From Alphaproteobacteria bacterium (GTDB taxonomy: Bacteria; Pseudomonadota; Alphaproteobacteria; CACIAM-22H2), in NCBI GenBank assembly GCA_017308135.1, contig JAFKFM010000013.1, positions 127,437 through 191,436 of the forward strand: a stretch of DNA of 64,000 bases. The letters are read 5' to 3'. Of the stretch, positions 42,017 to 49,723 are shown piece after piece. The position numbers and the translations under genes are program-made. Under the pieces are notes generated by a model. It was not told the DNA's origin. It did no database searches and worked only from the letters and a program-made list of their open reading frames with translations. Numbering within the stretch: position 1 is the first letter of the stretch; each line of letters opens with the position of its first letter.

Positions 42017-42458
42017 CTGCCGGCTCTAACTCCTCGTTTCATATATCGCGCAGGTCTCCGGGCGGTCGACCGGAATGATCTCCAACGTCAGAGCTTCGAA
42101 CGCGACCCGGCGTCGATCAGGCTGACGTCAGATCTCTCGCACGTATCGAGCACCAGCCTCCGGCGACTCGATGAGAAGACCATCAAGCACACGTGACTTC
42201 GCGTGGCGTCGACCGCGGCAAGCATTCGCTCTTTGAGACTGTGACGTTCGGCGCGCCATGCGTCCGGGGAAGGACCACCCCACTCTCGAATGGGCTTTCC
42301 TTGGTTCGGCCGCGGCCTTCCACGATCAACCCGCAAGGGGTTCGCTACGCAAGCGTGCGACCTCTTCGGCTTCGCCTGCGAGGTGACCGCGGCCGCGCCC
42401 GAACACGTCGGCGCCTGTCGAGCGGGGATGGTCCCCGCCCCAAGACGGGAGCCTCACG
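42017..42458. other. Noncoding space after dnaB
   Basis: About 440 bp without a supported gene. It contains a small hairpin GCGGGGA-TGG-TCCCCGC (42422-42438) shortly before the next ribosome binding site. An 82-aa minus-strand frame (42088-42336) has no family features and is not accepted. Confidence 0.35.
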
Positions 42459-42635
42459 ATGTCGCAGAATCTCACCCTCGCTCAGGATCACGCCCTCGAT
42501 CTCGCCCGCACGCTGATGGTGCCGGTGGTTCTCTTTCAGGTCGACGACGAATTCGGTGTCATGGTTTCCAGTGAATACGACGGCGAAGAGGATGCCATCA
42601 TGCATGAATACGATCCGTGGTCCCCAGCTCATTGA
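42459..42635 (+). CDS. Small acidic hypothetical protein
   Basis: 58 aa, begins MSQNLTLAQDHALDLARTL and ends in HEYDPWSPAH. A GGGAG ribosome binding site stands before the ATG. Acidic with a hydrophobic centre (VPVVLFQVDDEFGVMVS). The element backbone carries many such small proteins. No family recognised. Confidence 0.5.
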   Translation: MSQNLTLAQDHALDLARTLMVPVVLFQVDDEFGVMVSSEYDGEEDAIMHEYDPWSPAH

Positions 42636-42648
42636 GCCGGGTGACCGA

Positions 42649-42720
42649 TGCCGCTGGCGCCGTGCCGGTCGCAAGGGAAGCTTCGCCGCGGCCGGAGTCC
42701 GACATCTTGGACGGCTTGTC
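42649..42720 (+). repeat. GC-rich intergenic dyad element, degenerate copy
   Basis: GATGCCGCTGGCGCCG, CCGGTCGCAAGGGAAGCTTCGCCGC and GGCCGGAG follow the order seen in the better copies at 43776, 45160 and 48661, but the second arm CCCTTGACCC is missing. Confidence 0.4.
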
Positions 42721-42839
42721 AGCGCGCCCTTGCATCCGGCAGGCTTCGCGGCCGGTCGGTCCCGTTCCGGAACATGTGGAACAAGAAGAGCCAACCGAAG
42801 AAAGGGCCGAGTAGCGCAGAGCGCGCTCGGTGCGGAGAT

Positions 42840-43766
42840 ATGGAAAAGAAGGACATTGAAGAGCTGCGCGCCAAAGTGGCCTGCGCGGCGGTACTCGAAA
42901 AGGGTGGTTGGAAAATCGACCTGAAGGAGAGCACGCGCCGCGCGCTCAAATATCGGCGCGGTGCCAACATCATCATCGTCATTCACGACGGGCGCGGCTG
43001 GTTCGATCCGTTGTCGTCCGCCAAAGGGGATGTCTTCGATCTCGCCGAACATCTTGGCGCCAGCGGATTCCCTGAAGCCTGCGATCGCGTCGCCGCTCTT
43101 GTCGGCTTCGTTCCGAGCTCGCCGGTCTGGACACGCGCGTCCAGACCCCTGGCGCTCACGTCCGTCGCCGACCGTTGGGCGTACCGGACAGTCCCGAGGC
43201 CCGGTTCGGCGACCTGGCGCTATCTCGCCGATCAGCGCTGTATCCCCGACAGCATCATTGCGGCAGCGATTGCTCAAGGTCGACTGCGCGAGGGTCCGCA
43301 GGGCAGCATGTGGGCGGCACACGATGACCCCGCCGGCCGCGTCATCGGCTGGGAAGAGCGCGGCCCGCGCTGGCGCGGGTTCGCCACAGACGGGACCAAG
43401 GAGCTGTTTCGCTTTGGGCCGATCGGCTCCCAGCGAATCTGCATCACCGAAGCCGCGATCGATGCCATGAGCCTCGCTGCGATCGAAGTCCTGCGCGATG
43501 ACACACTTTATGTCAGCACCGGAGGCGGCTGGTCTCCGGCGACCGATGAGGCCATCCGCGGCTTGGCCGGCCGGGTGAACGCCCGGCTTGTTGCCGCGAC
43601 CGACAACAATCGGCAGGGCGACGTTTACGCCGACCGGATTCGCGCCATCGCGTCGGAAGCGACCGCGCTCTACGCACGATCGCGTCCCCGCGCCGGCGAC
43701 TGGAATGACGATCTGAAGGTTCTGGCCATGCGGCTGGAGAAAGAGCCTGTCGTGGCAAGTGGGTAA
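42840..43766 (+). CDS. Toprim/DUF3991-type primase-like protein
   Basis: 308 aa from ATG at 42840 (GGAG just upstream). N-terminal domain with 'GWKIDLKESTRRALKYRRGANIIIVIHDGRGWFDPLSSAKGDVFDLAEHL', the pattern of DUF3991 mini-primase accessory proteins; C-terminal Toprim-like core 'RICITEAAIDAMSLAAIE', 'YVSTGGGWSP' and 'RLVAATDNNRQGDVYADRI' (E, then D-N-N in place of DxD). Found on plasmids and ICEs near DNA-transfer genes. Probable role in conjugative DNA processing. Confidence 0.75.
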   Translation: MEKKDIEELRAKVACAAVLEKGGWKIDLKESTRRALKYRRGANIIIVIHDGRGWFDPLSSAKGDVFDLAEHLGASGFPEACDRVAALVGFVPSSPVWTRASRPLALTSVADRWAYRTVPRPGSATWRYLADQRCIPDSIIAAAIAQGRLREGPQGSMWAAHDDPAGRVIGWEERGPRWRGFATDGTKELFRFGPIGSQRICITEAAIDAMSLAAIEVLRDDTLYVSTGGGWSPATDEAIRGLAGRVNARLVAATDNNRQGDVYADRIRAIASEATALYARSRPRAGDWNDDLKVLAMRLEKEPVVASG

Positions 43767-43775
43767 GGTTGCCGA

Positions 43776-43869
43776 TGCCGCCTGCCGGTCGGCGCGTCAA
43801 GGGAGGCTTCGCCCGCTTGACCAGCGGCCCTTGACCCGCCGCGCCGGAGAGCCGGCCGCCCGCAGGGTG
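43776..43869 (+). repeat. GC-rich intergenic dyad element, copy A
   Basis: Core arms GCGTCAAGGG (43794-43803) and CCCTTGACCC (43828-43837), framed by GCCGGTCGG before and CCGCGCCGGAGAGCCGGCCGCC after. Same arrangement as copies at 45160 and 48661. Stands before the gene at 43900. Confidence 0.65.
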
Positions 43870-43899
43870 TTCGCAATACCTGAAGGGAAGGACCAACCG

Positions 43900-44313
43900 A
43901 TGGCTCTCTGGACCATTGAAACCACTTATCGCCTGCCGGTTTTCCGGCACAAGACCTACGAGGCGGAGACGCTGGCGCAGGCCTGCCGTCTTGCCATCGA
44001 GGATGAGGATTGGGACCGCGAGAAGCGCGACTACGAATCCGCTGGCGAAACCTATGTGACGGGAATCTGGTCCGGCGCAGACGCCGCCTATTCCGGCGCG
44101 GCTCAGCCGATCCCCTCGCATTACACCGAGACGCCGGTGCGGATCGCGCGGCATTTCGAGGTGCTGCTCGGTCTCGTCAAGGTTCTGGCGAAGCCGGACC
44201 AGGAATCGCCCGATCCCAACTTCTGGCGCGAGCGCGCCCAGCCCGCGATCGCCAAGGCCGAGGCGATCCTCGCAGGCGCACGCGATCCCGACATCGTCGG
44301 AGACGCGCCATGA
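43900..44313 (+). CDS. Hypothetical protein of the element backbone
   Basis: 137 aa starting MALWTIETTYRLPVFRHKTYEA; acidic helix 'ACRLAIEDEDWDREKRDYESAG'. GAAGGGAAGGA precedes the ATG, which I prefer over the longer frame that covers the intergenic repeat. Its stop overlaps the next gene by four bases. No family recognised. Confidence 0.65.
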   Translation: MALWTIETTYRLPVFRHKTYEAETLAQACRLAIEDEDWDREKRDYESAGETYVTGIWSGADAAYSGAAQPIPSHYTETPVRIARHFEVLLGLVKVLAKPDQESPDPNFWRERAQPAIAKAEAILAGARDPDIVGDAP

Positions 44314-44600
44314 CCGGATATATCGTGAAGATCGGCTTCTGGCTGCGGGCCTACGATAGCGTCAGCATCGAGGCTGAGTCCGACGCCGAGGCGATCGAGA
44401 AGGCGAAGGCCGCCGCGAAAACGGCGATGGCCTCAATGGCACATCCTGAGCACATCGATCTCGATGAGCGGCGAGAAGGCGTCATCGCCTTCATCGACCG
44501 CGCGACGCCGGATGGCAGGCAAAGCGTGATCGAGGACGTCGCGTTCGACGACGATCGCATCCACCCGGCTGCCGACGAAGCTCACATCGGCCAACAATAG
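44310..44600 (+). CDS. Hypothetical protein of the element backbone
   Basis: 96 aa starting MTGYIVKIGFWLRAYDSVSI, with an alanine/lysine-rich helix 'AEAIEKAKAAAKTAMASM' and an acidic tail. ATGA overlap with the gene before it indicates coupling. The start-to-helix pattern resembles that gene (an aromatic beta pair then an E-A-E helix), so the two may be distant paralogues. No family recognised. Confidence 0.6.
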   Translation: MTGYIVKIGFWLRAYDSVSIEAESDAEAIEKAKAAAKTAMASMAHPEHIDLDERREGVIAFIDRATPDGRQSVIEDVAFDDDRIHPAADEAHIGQQ

Positions 44601-44795
44601 TCTCGACGAACCGCGCGCCGTGGCCCAACCCTGCCGGGCCATCGCAACCTAGACCCGTGAGCTCGGAAAACGCTGGGCGCAGCATCTCGCCTGTCAACGG
44701 GCATGCCGTTCCCGCATCGCAGACGATGCGTGACAGCCGTGACCTCTCTGCGCCCGGCCGCGCATCCATCGCAACGCGGTCAGGAGCGAAGGACA

Positions 44796-45104
44796 ATGTG
44801 CAGGGTTCTCAACAAGCATCACGCAGGCGTGCCGGCGGGCGCCGTCTATATCGGCCGCGGCTCGAAATGGGGCAATCCGTTCCGGATTGGCCCTGATGGC
44901 GACCGGGCGGCCGTCATCGCAAAACACACGCGCTGGCTCGCCCACCAGCATGATCTCTTGCGCGCGCTCGACGAGCTGCGTGGTCGCGACCTCGTCTGCT
45001 TCTGCGCGCCGCGCGCGTGCCACGGCGATCTCCTGCGTCGTCTCGCAAATGCGTCGCGCGACGAGCGGATCACGTGGTGGCGCGGCGTGAGAGCCGCTGC
45101 GTGA
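44796..45104 (+). CDS. DUF4326-family protein
   Basis: 102 aa: 'VYIGRGSKWGNPFRIGPDGDRAAVIAKHTRWLA' and 'ELRGRDLVCFCAPRACHGDLLRRLA' are the DUF4326 hallmarks (GRGSKWGNPF, CFCxPxxCHGD). The ATG at 44796 follows AGGAGCGAAGGAC. The C-x-C…C-H-G-D set suggests a metal or nucleotide site; biochemical role is not known to me. Confidence 0.85.
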   Translation: MCRVLNKHHAGVPAGAVYIGRGSKWGNPFRIGPDGDRAAVIAKHTRWLAHQHDLLRALDELRGRDLVCFCAPRACHGDLLRRLANASRDERITWWRGVRAAA

Positions 45105-45159
45105 ACGTCGGGGGGACGGTCCTTTCATGAAATGGGGAGGACTGAAGAAGCATGAAATC

Positions 45160-45254
45160 GCTGCCGCATGTCCGGCCGACGCGTCAAGGGTGCGCTGCGC
45201 CCGCGTGCCGCGGCCCTTGACCCGACGGTCGGAGAGGCGGCCGCCCGGAGATGT
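45160..45254 (+). repeat. GC-rich intergenic dyad element, copy B
   Basis: CTGCCGCATGTCCGGCCGAC, arm GCGTCAAGGG (45181-45190), CGCCCGCGTGCCGCGG, arm CCCTTGACCC (45214-45223), GGTCGGAGAGGCGGCCGCC. Nearly identical to copy C and close to copy A. The outer segments CCGGCCGAC / GTCGG extend the stem. Precedes the gene at 45284. Confidence 0.7.
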
Positions 45255-45283
45255 TTTCGACATCTTCAGGAAAGGGCAAGGCG

Positions 45284-45715
45284 ATGGACAGAGGAGAGAT
45301 CGCGATCGCGCTGTTGCGCGCGATCGGCATCCAGGAGTTGGAATATTCGTTAGATGGCGGCGGCGACTCGGGCGATTCGACGCTCGAGAGAATCCAGCAT
45401 GTCGACGGCCGGTTGCTCGACGGGCTCCCCGATATTCCGACTGGCATCGATGGCACTGGCCGGGCCCGCACGCTCTCATGGCTCCTTGACGATCTCGTTG
45501 CCGATCTCCCCGAAGGCGATTGGGTGAACAACGAGGGCGGCTACGGCACCGTCATCATTCGTCCCTTCGAGGAGGATGACGACCTCCGCTTCGAATGCGA
45601 CATGACCTTCCGCGAGGAGGGCGACTACGGCGGCGAAGACGATGACGAGGAATTCGAGGACGAGGATTTCGATTCCGATGACGACGGCGCCGAGGATGCG
45701 GAGGCGGTGTCATGA
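45284..45715 (+). CDS. Acidic hypothetical protein (DUF6878-like?)
   Basis: 143 aa with a strikingly acidic C-terminus (residues 115-140 nearly all D/E). 'GDWVNNEGGYGTVIIRPFE' is the best conserved-looking part and resembles DUF6878 proteins, a weak assignment. The internal ATG at 45284 (AAGGGCAAGGCG upstream) is preferred. Stop overlaps the PcfJ-like gene start. Confidence 0.6.
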   Translation: MDRGEIAIALLRAIGIQELEYSLDGGGDSGDSTLERIQHVDGRLLDGLPDIPTGIDGTGRARTLSWLLDDLVADLPEGDWVNNEGGYGTVIIRPFEEDDDLRFECDMTFREEGDYGGEDDDEEFEDEDFDSDDDGAEDAEAVS

Positions 45716-47505
45716 ACGCCCCCATCTGGTCCGACCTCGAAACCTCCGCGTTCGAAACGCTCGTCGGCCGCTGCGCAACCGTGGCGCTGCGCAAGTCCGA
45801 CAGTCGTATCGCAGCGCTACTCGCGCTGATGGCTCTGTCACATGCCCGGCTCGATGCCGACGTGCATGACAATCACCTCGAAGCCGATCTTCGCGTCCAT
45901 CCCGCGCCTCCGGGCCACGGTCCCGCGGCGGAGCTGCTGGATCATATCACCTGTATCGTGAGCGACGTCGCGCGCTGTGCGCGTGGCGAGACGCGTCTCG
46001 ACATTTCAGCCCGGCTCGACGATTGGGGCTATGCGTTTCTCATGGTCGATCTTCTCGGCGATGGCGCGCGCGAAGCCGAGCTCACCGCCATGGCCGAGTG
46101 TGTCGGCGCCGCGCTGACGCGCGTTCACAAGCGCGTCGAGGAACTGTGCACGCAGCATCTCCGCGCCGTCCTGACGCGCGATGCCCCGCAGGCCGCGTTC
46201 CTGTCGCGAGGCCTCACGCTGCAGGCCGAGTGGCTGCTCGCGCCATATCTCTCCGGCGATGCATCCCGGCCGGACATCCTGGTCCGACGCGCACAGGCCC
46301 TGGGCCTGTTCGGAAGCCTCGTCTCGGCGTTGCGAGAGCCCGCCATCACGGAGGTCGTCGATCGCGCCGAACCCCTGACGCCGGCGCTTGCGGGACATCT
46401 CGGGTTAACCGAGGCCGAGCTGCGCGCTTTTCGCGGCTCGCGCGACGTCCGTGCATCGATCGAGCAATGGGACGATTTCGTGGTCGCGGCGCGGCGGCTC
46501 AAGACCTATTCGGTCCCGCGCCACGAATGGCCTGGCGCCGCCCAGCCGGAAACACCGTCTGCATGGCAAAACTCACCCTGGCTGCGATCGCCGCGCACGC
46601 ATCTCATCCGGCCGGACTATCTCGAAGAGAAGGAAGCGGGCGTTCAGGACGCCGTCCTCGCGCTGAAGGACGATCTCATTCGTCCGCTTGTCGCCGCTCG
46701 CCGGCCGCCCGGCGACTTGCGCAACACCACCATCGCGCATTTCGCAAGCGAGCTCGATTTTCCACAAGCGCGACACGGTTGCGCCGATTATCGAACGTTT
46801 CTGCTCGGTCTGCATCGGGCCATCATCGGGACCCGCAAGCCGAAGGCGTTTCAGGAGGCGGCCGCGCTGTGGCATCGCCGCGCCGCGTCGCTCTCGGCGC
46901 TGCGCCACGAGCATACGGCGGAACGGCCCGGCTGGCCGGCGCTCTGCGCGGCCTGGCGATCGCACGACGGCCGCTATGAGGTTGTGGCTCTGACCTCCGC
47001 CAGCGATCTGGTGATCGAAGGCAACGCGATGCAACATTGCGTCGGCGGCTATTACGATGTCTGCCGGCGTGGCGACACACAAATCCTGTCGTTGCGCCGC
47101 GACGGCCACCGCGCCGCCACCGTCGAGATTGCGCTCGAAGGCTCAATTGAGGCGCCGGCGTTGAAGGTCGGCCAATTCAAGGCGATCCGGAATACCCGAC
47201 CCGCCGACGACCTCCATGATGCATTGCGCGACTTCCTGCGCGATCTGCGTTCGCAGGCGCACGCCATGAATGCGGCGACGCTCGCGCGCTATCGCCGGCG
47301 CATGCACAAACGCGGGGATTATGCCTGGCGCAGCGACGCGCTGCCATTGGATCACGCGCGCGAGGCTTATCCACTTTACCGGCCGCTGCTGCCGCGTCCG
47401 GCGCCGGCGAGTTTCGACCTCTGGTGCGCCGAAAGCGGCCTCGTCGACACCATTGACCGGGCTTTCGCAGCCCTCGGCGGAAAGTCCCCAGCGTCCCCGC
47501 GCTGA
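45712..47505 (+). CDS. PcfJ-like protein
   Basis: 597 aa, soluble and mostly helical. The C-terminal third carries the PcfJ motif 'ASDLVIEGNAMQHCVGGYYDVCRRGDTQILSLR' followed by 'HRAATVEIAL'. PcfJ-domain proteins are common on conjugative plasmids and ICEs; molecular function is not settled. ATGA overlap with the acidic protein upstream. Confidence 0.8.
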   Translation: MNAPIWSDLETSAFETLVGRCATVALRKSDSRIAALLALMALSHARLDADVHDNHLEADLRVHPAPPGHGPAAELLDHITCIVSDVARCARGETRLDISARLDDWGYAFLMVDLLGDGAREAELTAMAECVGAALTRVHKRVEELCTQHLRAVLTRDAPQAAFLSRGLTLQAEWLLAPYLSGDASRPDILVRRAQALGLFGSLVSALREPAITEVVDRAEPLTPALAGHLGLTEAELRAFRGSRDVRASIEQWDDFVVAARRLKTYSVPRHEWPGAAQPETPSAWQNSPWLRSPRTHLIRPDYLEEKEAGVQDAVLALKDDLIRPLVAARRPPGDLRNTTIAHFASELDFPQARHGCADYRTFLLGLHRAIIGTRKPKAFQEAAALWHRRAASLSALRHEHTAERPGWPALCAAWRSHDGRYEVVALTSASDLVIEGNAMQHCVGGYYDVCRRGDTQILSLRRDGHRAATVEIALEGSIEAPALKVGQFKAIRNTRPADDLHDALRDFLRDLRSQAHAMNAATLARYRRRMHKRGDYAWRSDALPLDHAREAYPLYRPLLPRPAPASFDLWCAESGLVDTIDRAFAALGGKSPASPR

Positions 47506-47544
47506 CCTTCTCCCTTCCTCGTTCATCACCTCAAGGAGGCAATC

Positions 47545-48207
47545 ATGCATCCCTACGATCACGCACGCTCGTCCGCACGTCGCTTTGGCGGACAATGGCA
47601 GGATTACTACCCCTGCCATGCCTGGTTCGATGCGACGAAATCGATCCAGTGCCGCTTTACGCACCGCGCGCTACGGCATCATCTCGAGGGGATCAAGGAA
47701 GCCCTCGCCGCCTTCGGGCCCGCGATCCAGAACAACGACGGCGCCAAAGTCGACCTTCGTCAGGTCGGGCTTCAGCATCTCGACGAGGATTGCGGCCTGA
47801 TCCCGCAGGCGCGCGATTGGCTGATCGACCTTGATGCGCCGGATTGGCTTCCGGAAGAAGTCCCCGACTCCACCGAGCTTGCGGCGGCCAGCGCGCGGCG
47901 TTTTGGCGGCGAACCCGGGCCTTATCGCGCTCTGCACGACTGGTTCCTGGCGACGCAGAACTGGTGCGACGGCGCGGAGCACCTGCTGTTTCGCCATCAT
48001 AGCTTCGGGATCTTCGAGGCGGAAACCCGCTTCGGACCCGCCCTCGACATCGGCAGCGAACGGCGCGTGCCGACGCGCGTGGTGGCGGAACGCCACGTCC
48101 AGACCGTGCTGGGTCGCGTTCCCGCGGCCGTCGACGCGCTGCGCCGGATCAGGGGCGCCCGCTGGATGCTCCAGGCGACCTCGCCACGGAAGCTCGGCCT
48201 CGACTGA
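47545..48207 (+). CDS. Hypothetical protein with internal duplication (DUF6915-like)
   Basis: 220 aa. Two similar halves: 'SSARRFGGQWQDYYPCHAWFDATK' with 'FTHRALRHHLEGIKEALAAFG', and 'ASARRFGGEPGPYRALHDWFLATQ' with 'LFRHHSFGIFEAETRFG'. The repeated pattern ARRFGG…HxWF…RH-x…FG looks like DUF6915, assigned tentatively. GGAGG before the ATG. Confidence 0.65.
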   Translation: MHPYDHARSSARRFGGQWQDYYPCHAWFDATKSIQCRFTHRALRHHLEGIKEALAAFGPAIQNNDGAKVDLRQVGLQHLDEDCGLIPQARDWLIDLDAPDWLPEEVPDSTELAAASARRFGGEPGPYRALHDWFLATQNWCDGAEHLLFRHHSFGIFEAETRFGPALDIGSERRVPTRVVAERHVQTVLGRVPAAVDALRRIRGARWMLQATSPRKLGLD

Positions 48208-48249
48208 AATCCATCATCAAGAACCCGCAAGAACCAAAGGAGAAAAATC

Positions 48250-48543
48250 ATGAGCAATCCCGATGTTCGGAATTTCGTTGTCGTCTCGACCGCCCACGTC
48301 ACCGAGCAGACGGCGCGCTGCCTCGACAGGACGCCGGCCAATCAATGGCCGTGTCTCGGCGGGCCCTACGGCGAATACGGATGGTTTGTCTATGCCCATG
48401 ACGAGAACAGCCATGCGGGACCAGACCCGATCCCTGACGACCTGTTCGGCGTCATGACATGGGGACGCAAGCACGGCTTCGACTACATCCTCTTCGATTG
48501 TGATGGCGATCTTATCGAAGACTTGCCGAGCCACGATTGGTGA
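48250..48543 (+). CDS. Hypothetical protein (DUF5983-like)
   Basis: 97 aa: 'NFVVVSTAHVTEQTARCLDR', 'GEYGWFVYAHDE' and 'KHGFDYILFDCDGDLIEDLP'. The S-T-A-H-V-T-E start and closing FDxDG fit proteins annotated DUF5983 on plasmids, low certainty. AAAGGAGAAAAATC precedes the ATG. Confidence 0.6.
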   Translation: MSNPDVRNFVVVSTAHVTEQTARCLDRTPANQWPCLGGPYGEYGWFVYAHDENSHAGPDPIPDDLFGVMTWGRKHGFDYILFDCDGDLIEDLPSHDW

Positions 48544-48660
48544 TGCGGTTCGGTTCACCGTTTCAAAGGATGCCACGAAGTGCGGCGGATTCGCTCGCGT
48601 GGATCGGAGACCAAAAACCGAGAAAGAGCAAAAAAGAAGAAAATGAAAGGAATGAAAACC

Positions 48661-48757
48661 CGCTGCCGCATGCCCGGCCGGCGCGTCAAGGGTGAAGCTT
48701 CGCCCGCGTGCCGCGGCCCTTGACCCGCCGGACCGGAGAGGCGGCCGCCAGAGAGGT
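48661..48757 (+). repeat. GC-rich intergenic dyad element, copy C
   Basis: CGCTGCCGCATGCCCGGCC, arm CGGCGCGTCAAGGG (48679-48692), TGAAGCTTCGCCCGCGTGCCGCGG, arm CCCTTGACCCGCCG (48717-48730), GACCGGAGAGGCGGCCGCC. The two long arms pair at 13 of 14 positions. Lies in the 290-bp gap before the gene at 48836. Confidence 0.7.
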
Positions 48758-48835
48758 GTGACGAAGGACTGAAGTGATGAGGAGATCAGGCGGATCGCTC
48801 GCGCTTCAGCCCGGCCAGGCTGAAAGGAGCCGCCG

Positions 48836-49408
48836 ATGCACACCTCACCCACCATACGCAAAGTCTTCGAGGGCGTCGCCACGCGTCCCGAGATGTATCG
48901 CATGTTTAACCGCCATCGTGGCGATCCGGCGATGACCAAAAGCGATGCCCAGCATCTCTTCGCCGGCGAGTGGTTCGAGATCGCCGAGCGCGAGCATGGC
49001 TACATGCTCGAGATCCTGCCGCCGCTGTGGATGCGCGCCGACATGTTCGCGATGCGCGAATTCTTGACCGGCAATGTCACGAGCGTTTTCTTCTCGCTCT
49101 GCATTGACGGCCACAAGCGCTTCTTCCACGGCTATTGCAATCTTTCCGATCGCGGCGCGCCGGAACGCATGAAGCAGGCGATCGTCGAGCGCGAGTCCCG
49201 ACCGATCCGCGCCATGACGCGGGAAGAGCGCCTCGAACACATTTGGTCGAGCACCCACGATGATTATCGTGGCTATGCCGGCCCCGGCTGGCCCGCCGCT
49301 CTGCAGGGCAAACGCACGGTGCTGAAGCCGCTCGACGATCTCTCCGACGACGAGATCGCCGCCAAGCTGCCCGTGCAACTCCGCCACCTTCCGCCACTCG
49401 CGGCCTGA
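48836..49408 (+). CDS. DUF1419-like protein
   Basis: 190 aa. 'PTIRKVFEGVATRPEMYRMFNRH', 'AQHLFAGEWFEIAEREHGYMLEILPPLWMR' and 'FFSLCIDGHKRFFHGYCNLSD' match the pattern of DUF1419 proteins of rhizobial plasmids. AAAGGAGCCGCC precedes the ATG. Role unknown. Confidence 0.7.
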   Translation: MHTSPTIRKVFEGVATRPEMYRMFNRHRGDPAMTKSDAQHLFAGEWFEIAEREHGYMLEILPPLWMRADMFAMREFLTGNVTSVFFSLCIDGHKRFFHGYCNLSDRGAPERMKQAIVERESRPIRAMTREERLEHIWSSTHDDYRGYAGPGWPAALQGKRTVLKPLDDLSDDEIAAKLPVQLRHLPPLAA

Positions 49409-49424
49409 TCGGGGGAGCAGTCCC

Positions 49425-49619
49425 ATGCAGGGCGCCTATGACCGACTTCGCGTCCACGTCTTCGCGTCATGGCGTGACGTCGTGCGGGCTGCGAACACCC
49501 GCATCGCCAGAAAGCATCGCCGCGATCCGGCGATGAGAGAAGCCCGCAAGCGCTTCTACCGCGACATGCTCGGCTGCCATCAACGGCACCAGGATCTCGT
49601 CCTCATCTTCCGGCTCTGA
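49425..49619 (+). CDS. Small basic hypothetical protein
   Basis: 64 aa, rich in Arg and His (ARKHRRDPAMREARKRFYRDM), pI high, possibly nucleic-acid binding. GGGGGAGCAG precedes the ATG, 17 bp after the DUF1419-like stop. No family recognised. Confidence 0.5.
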   Translation: MQGAYDRLRVHVFASWRDVVRAANTRIARKHRRDPAMREARKRFYRDMLGCHQRHQDLVLIFRL

Positions 49620-49723
49620 GCCCCGCTCAGCGTCTCTCCCCCTTCCATCATCGCGCGTCTCGTAACCCGCCGAACGCTTTCGGCGGGGGCGATGACGCAC
49701 GCTCAACTCTCGGAGCCCGCCCC

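Noticed and set aside
42088..42336. 82-aa minus-strand frame between dnaB and the small acidic gene
   Set aside because: No ribosome binding site, no family features, shadow-like composition.
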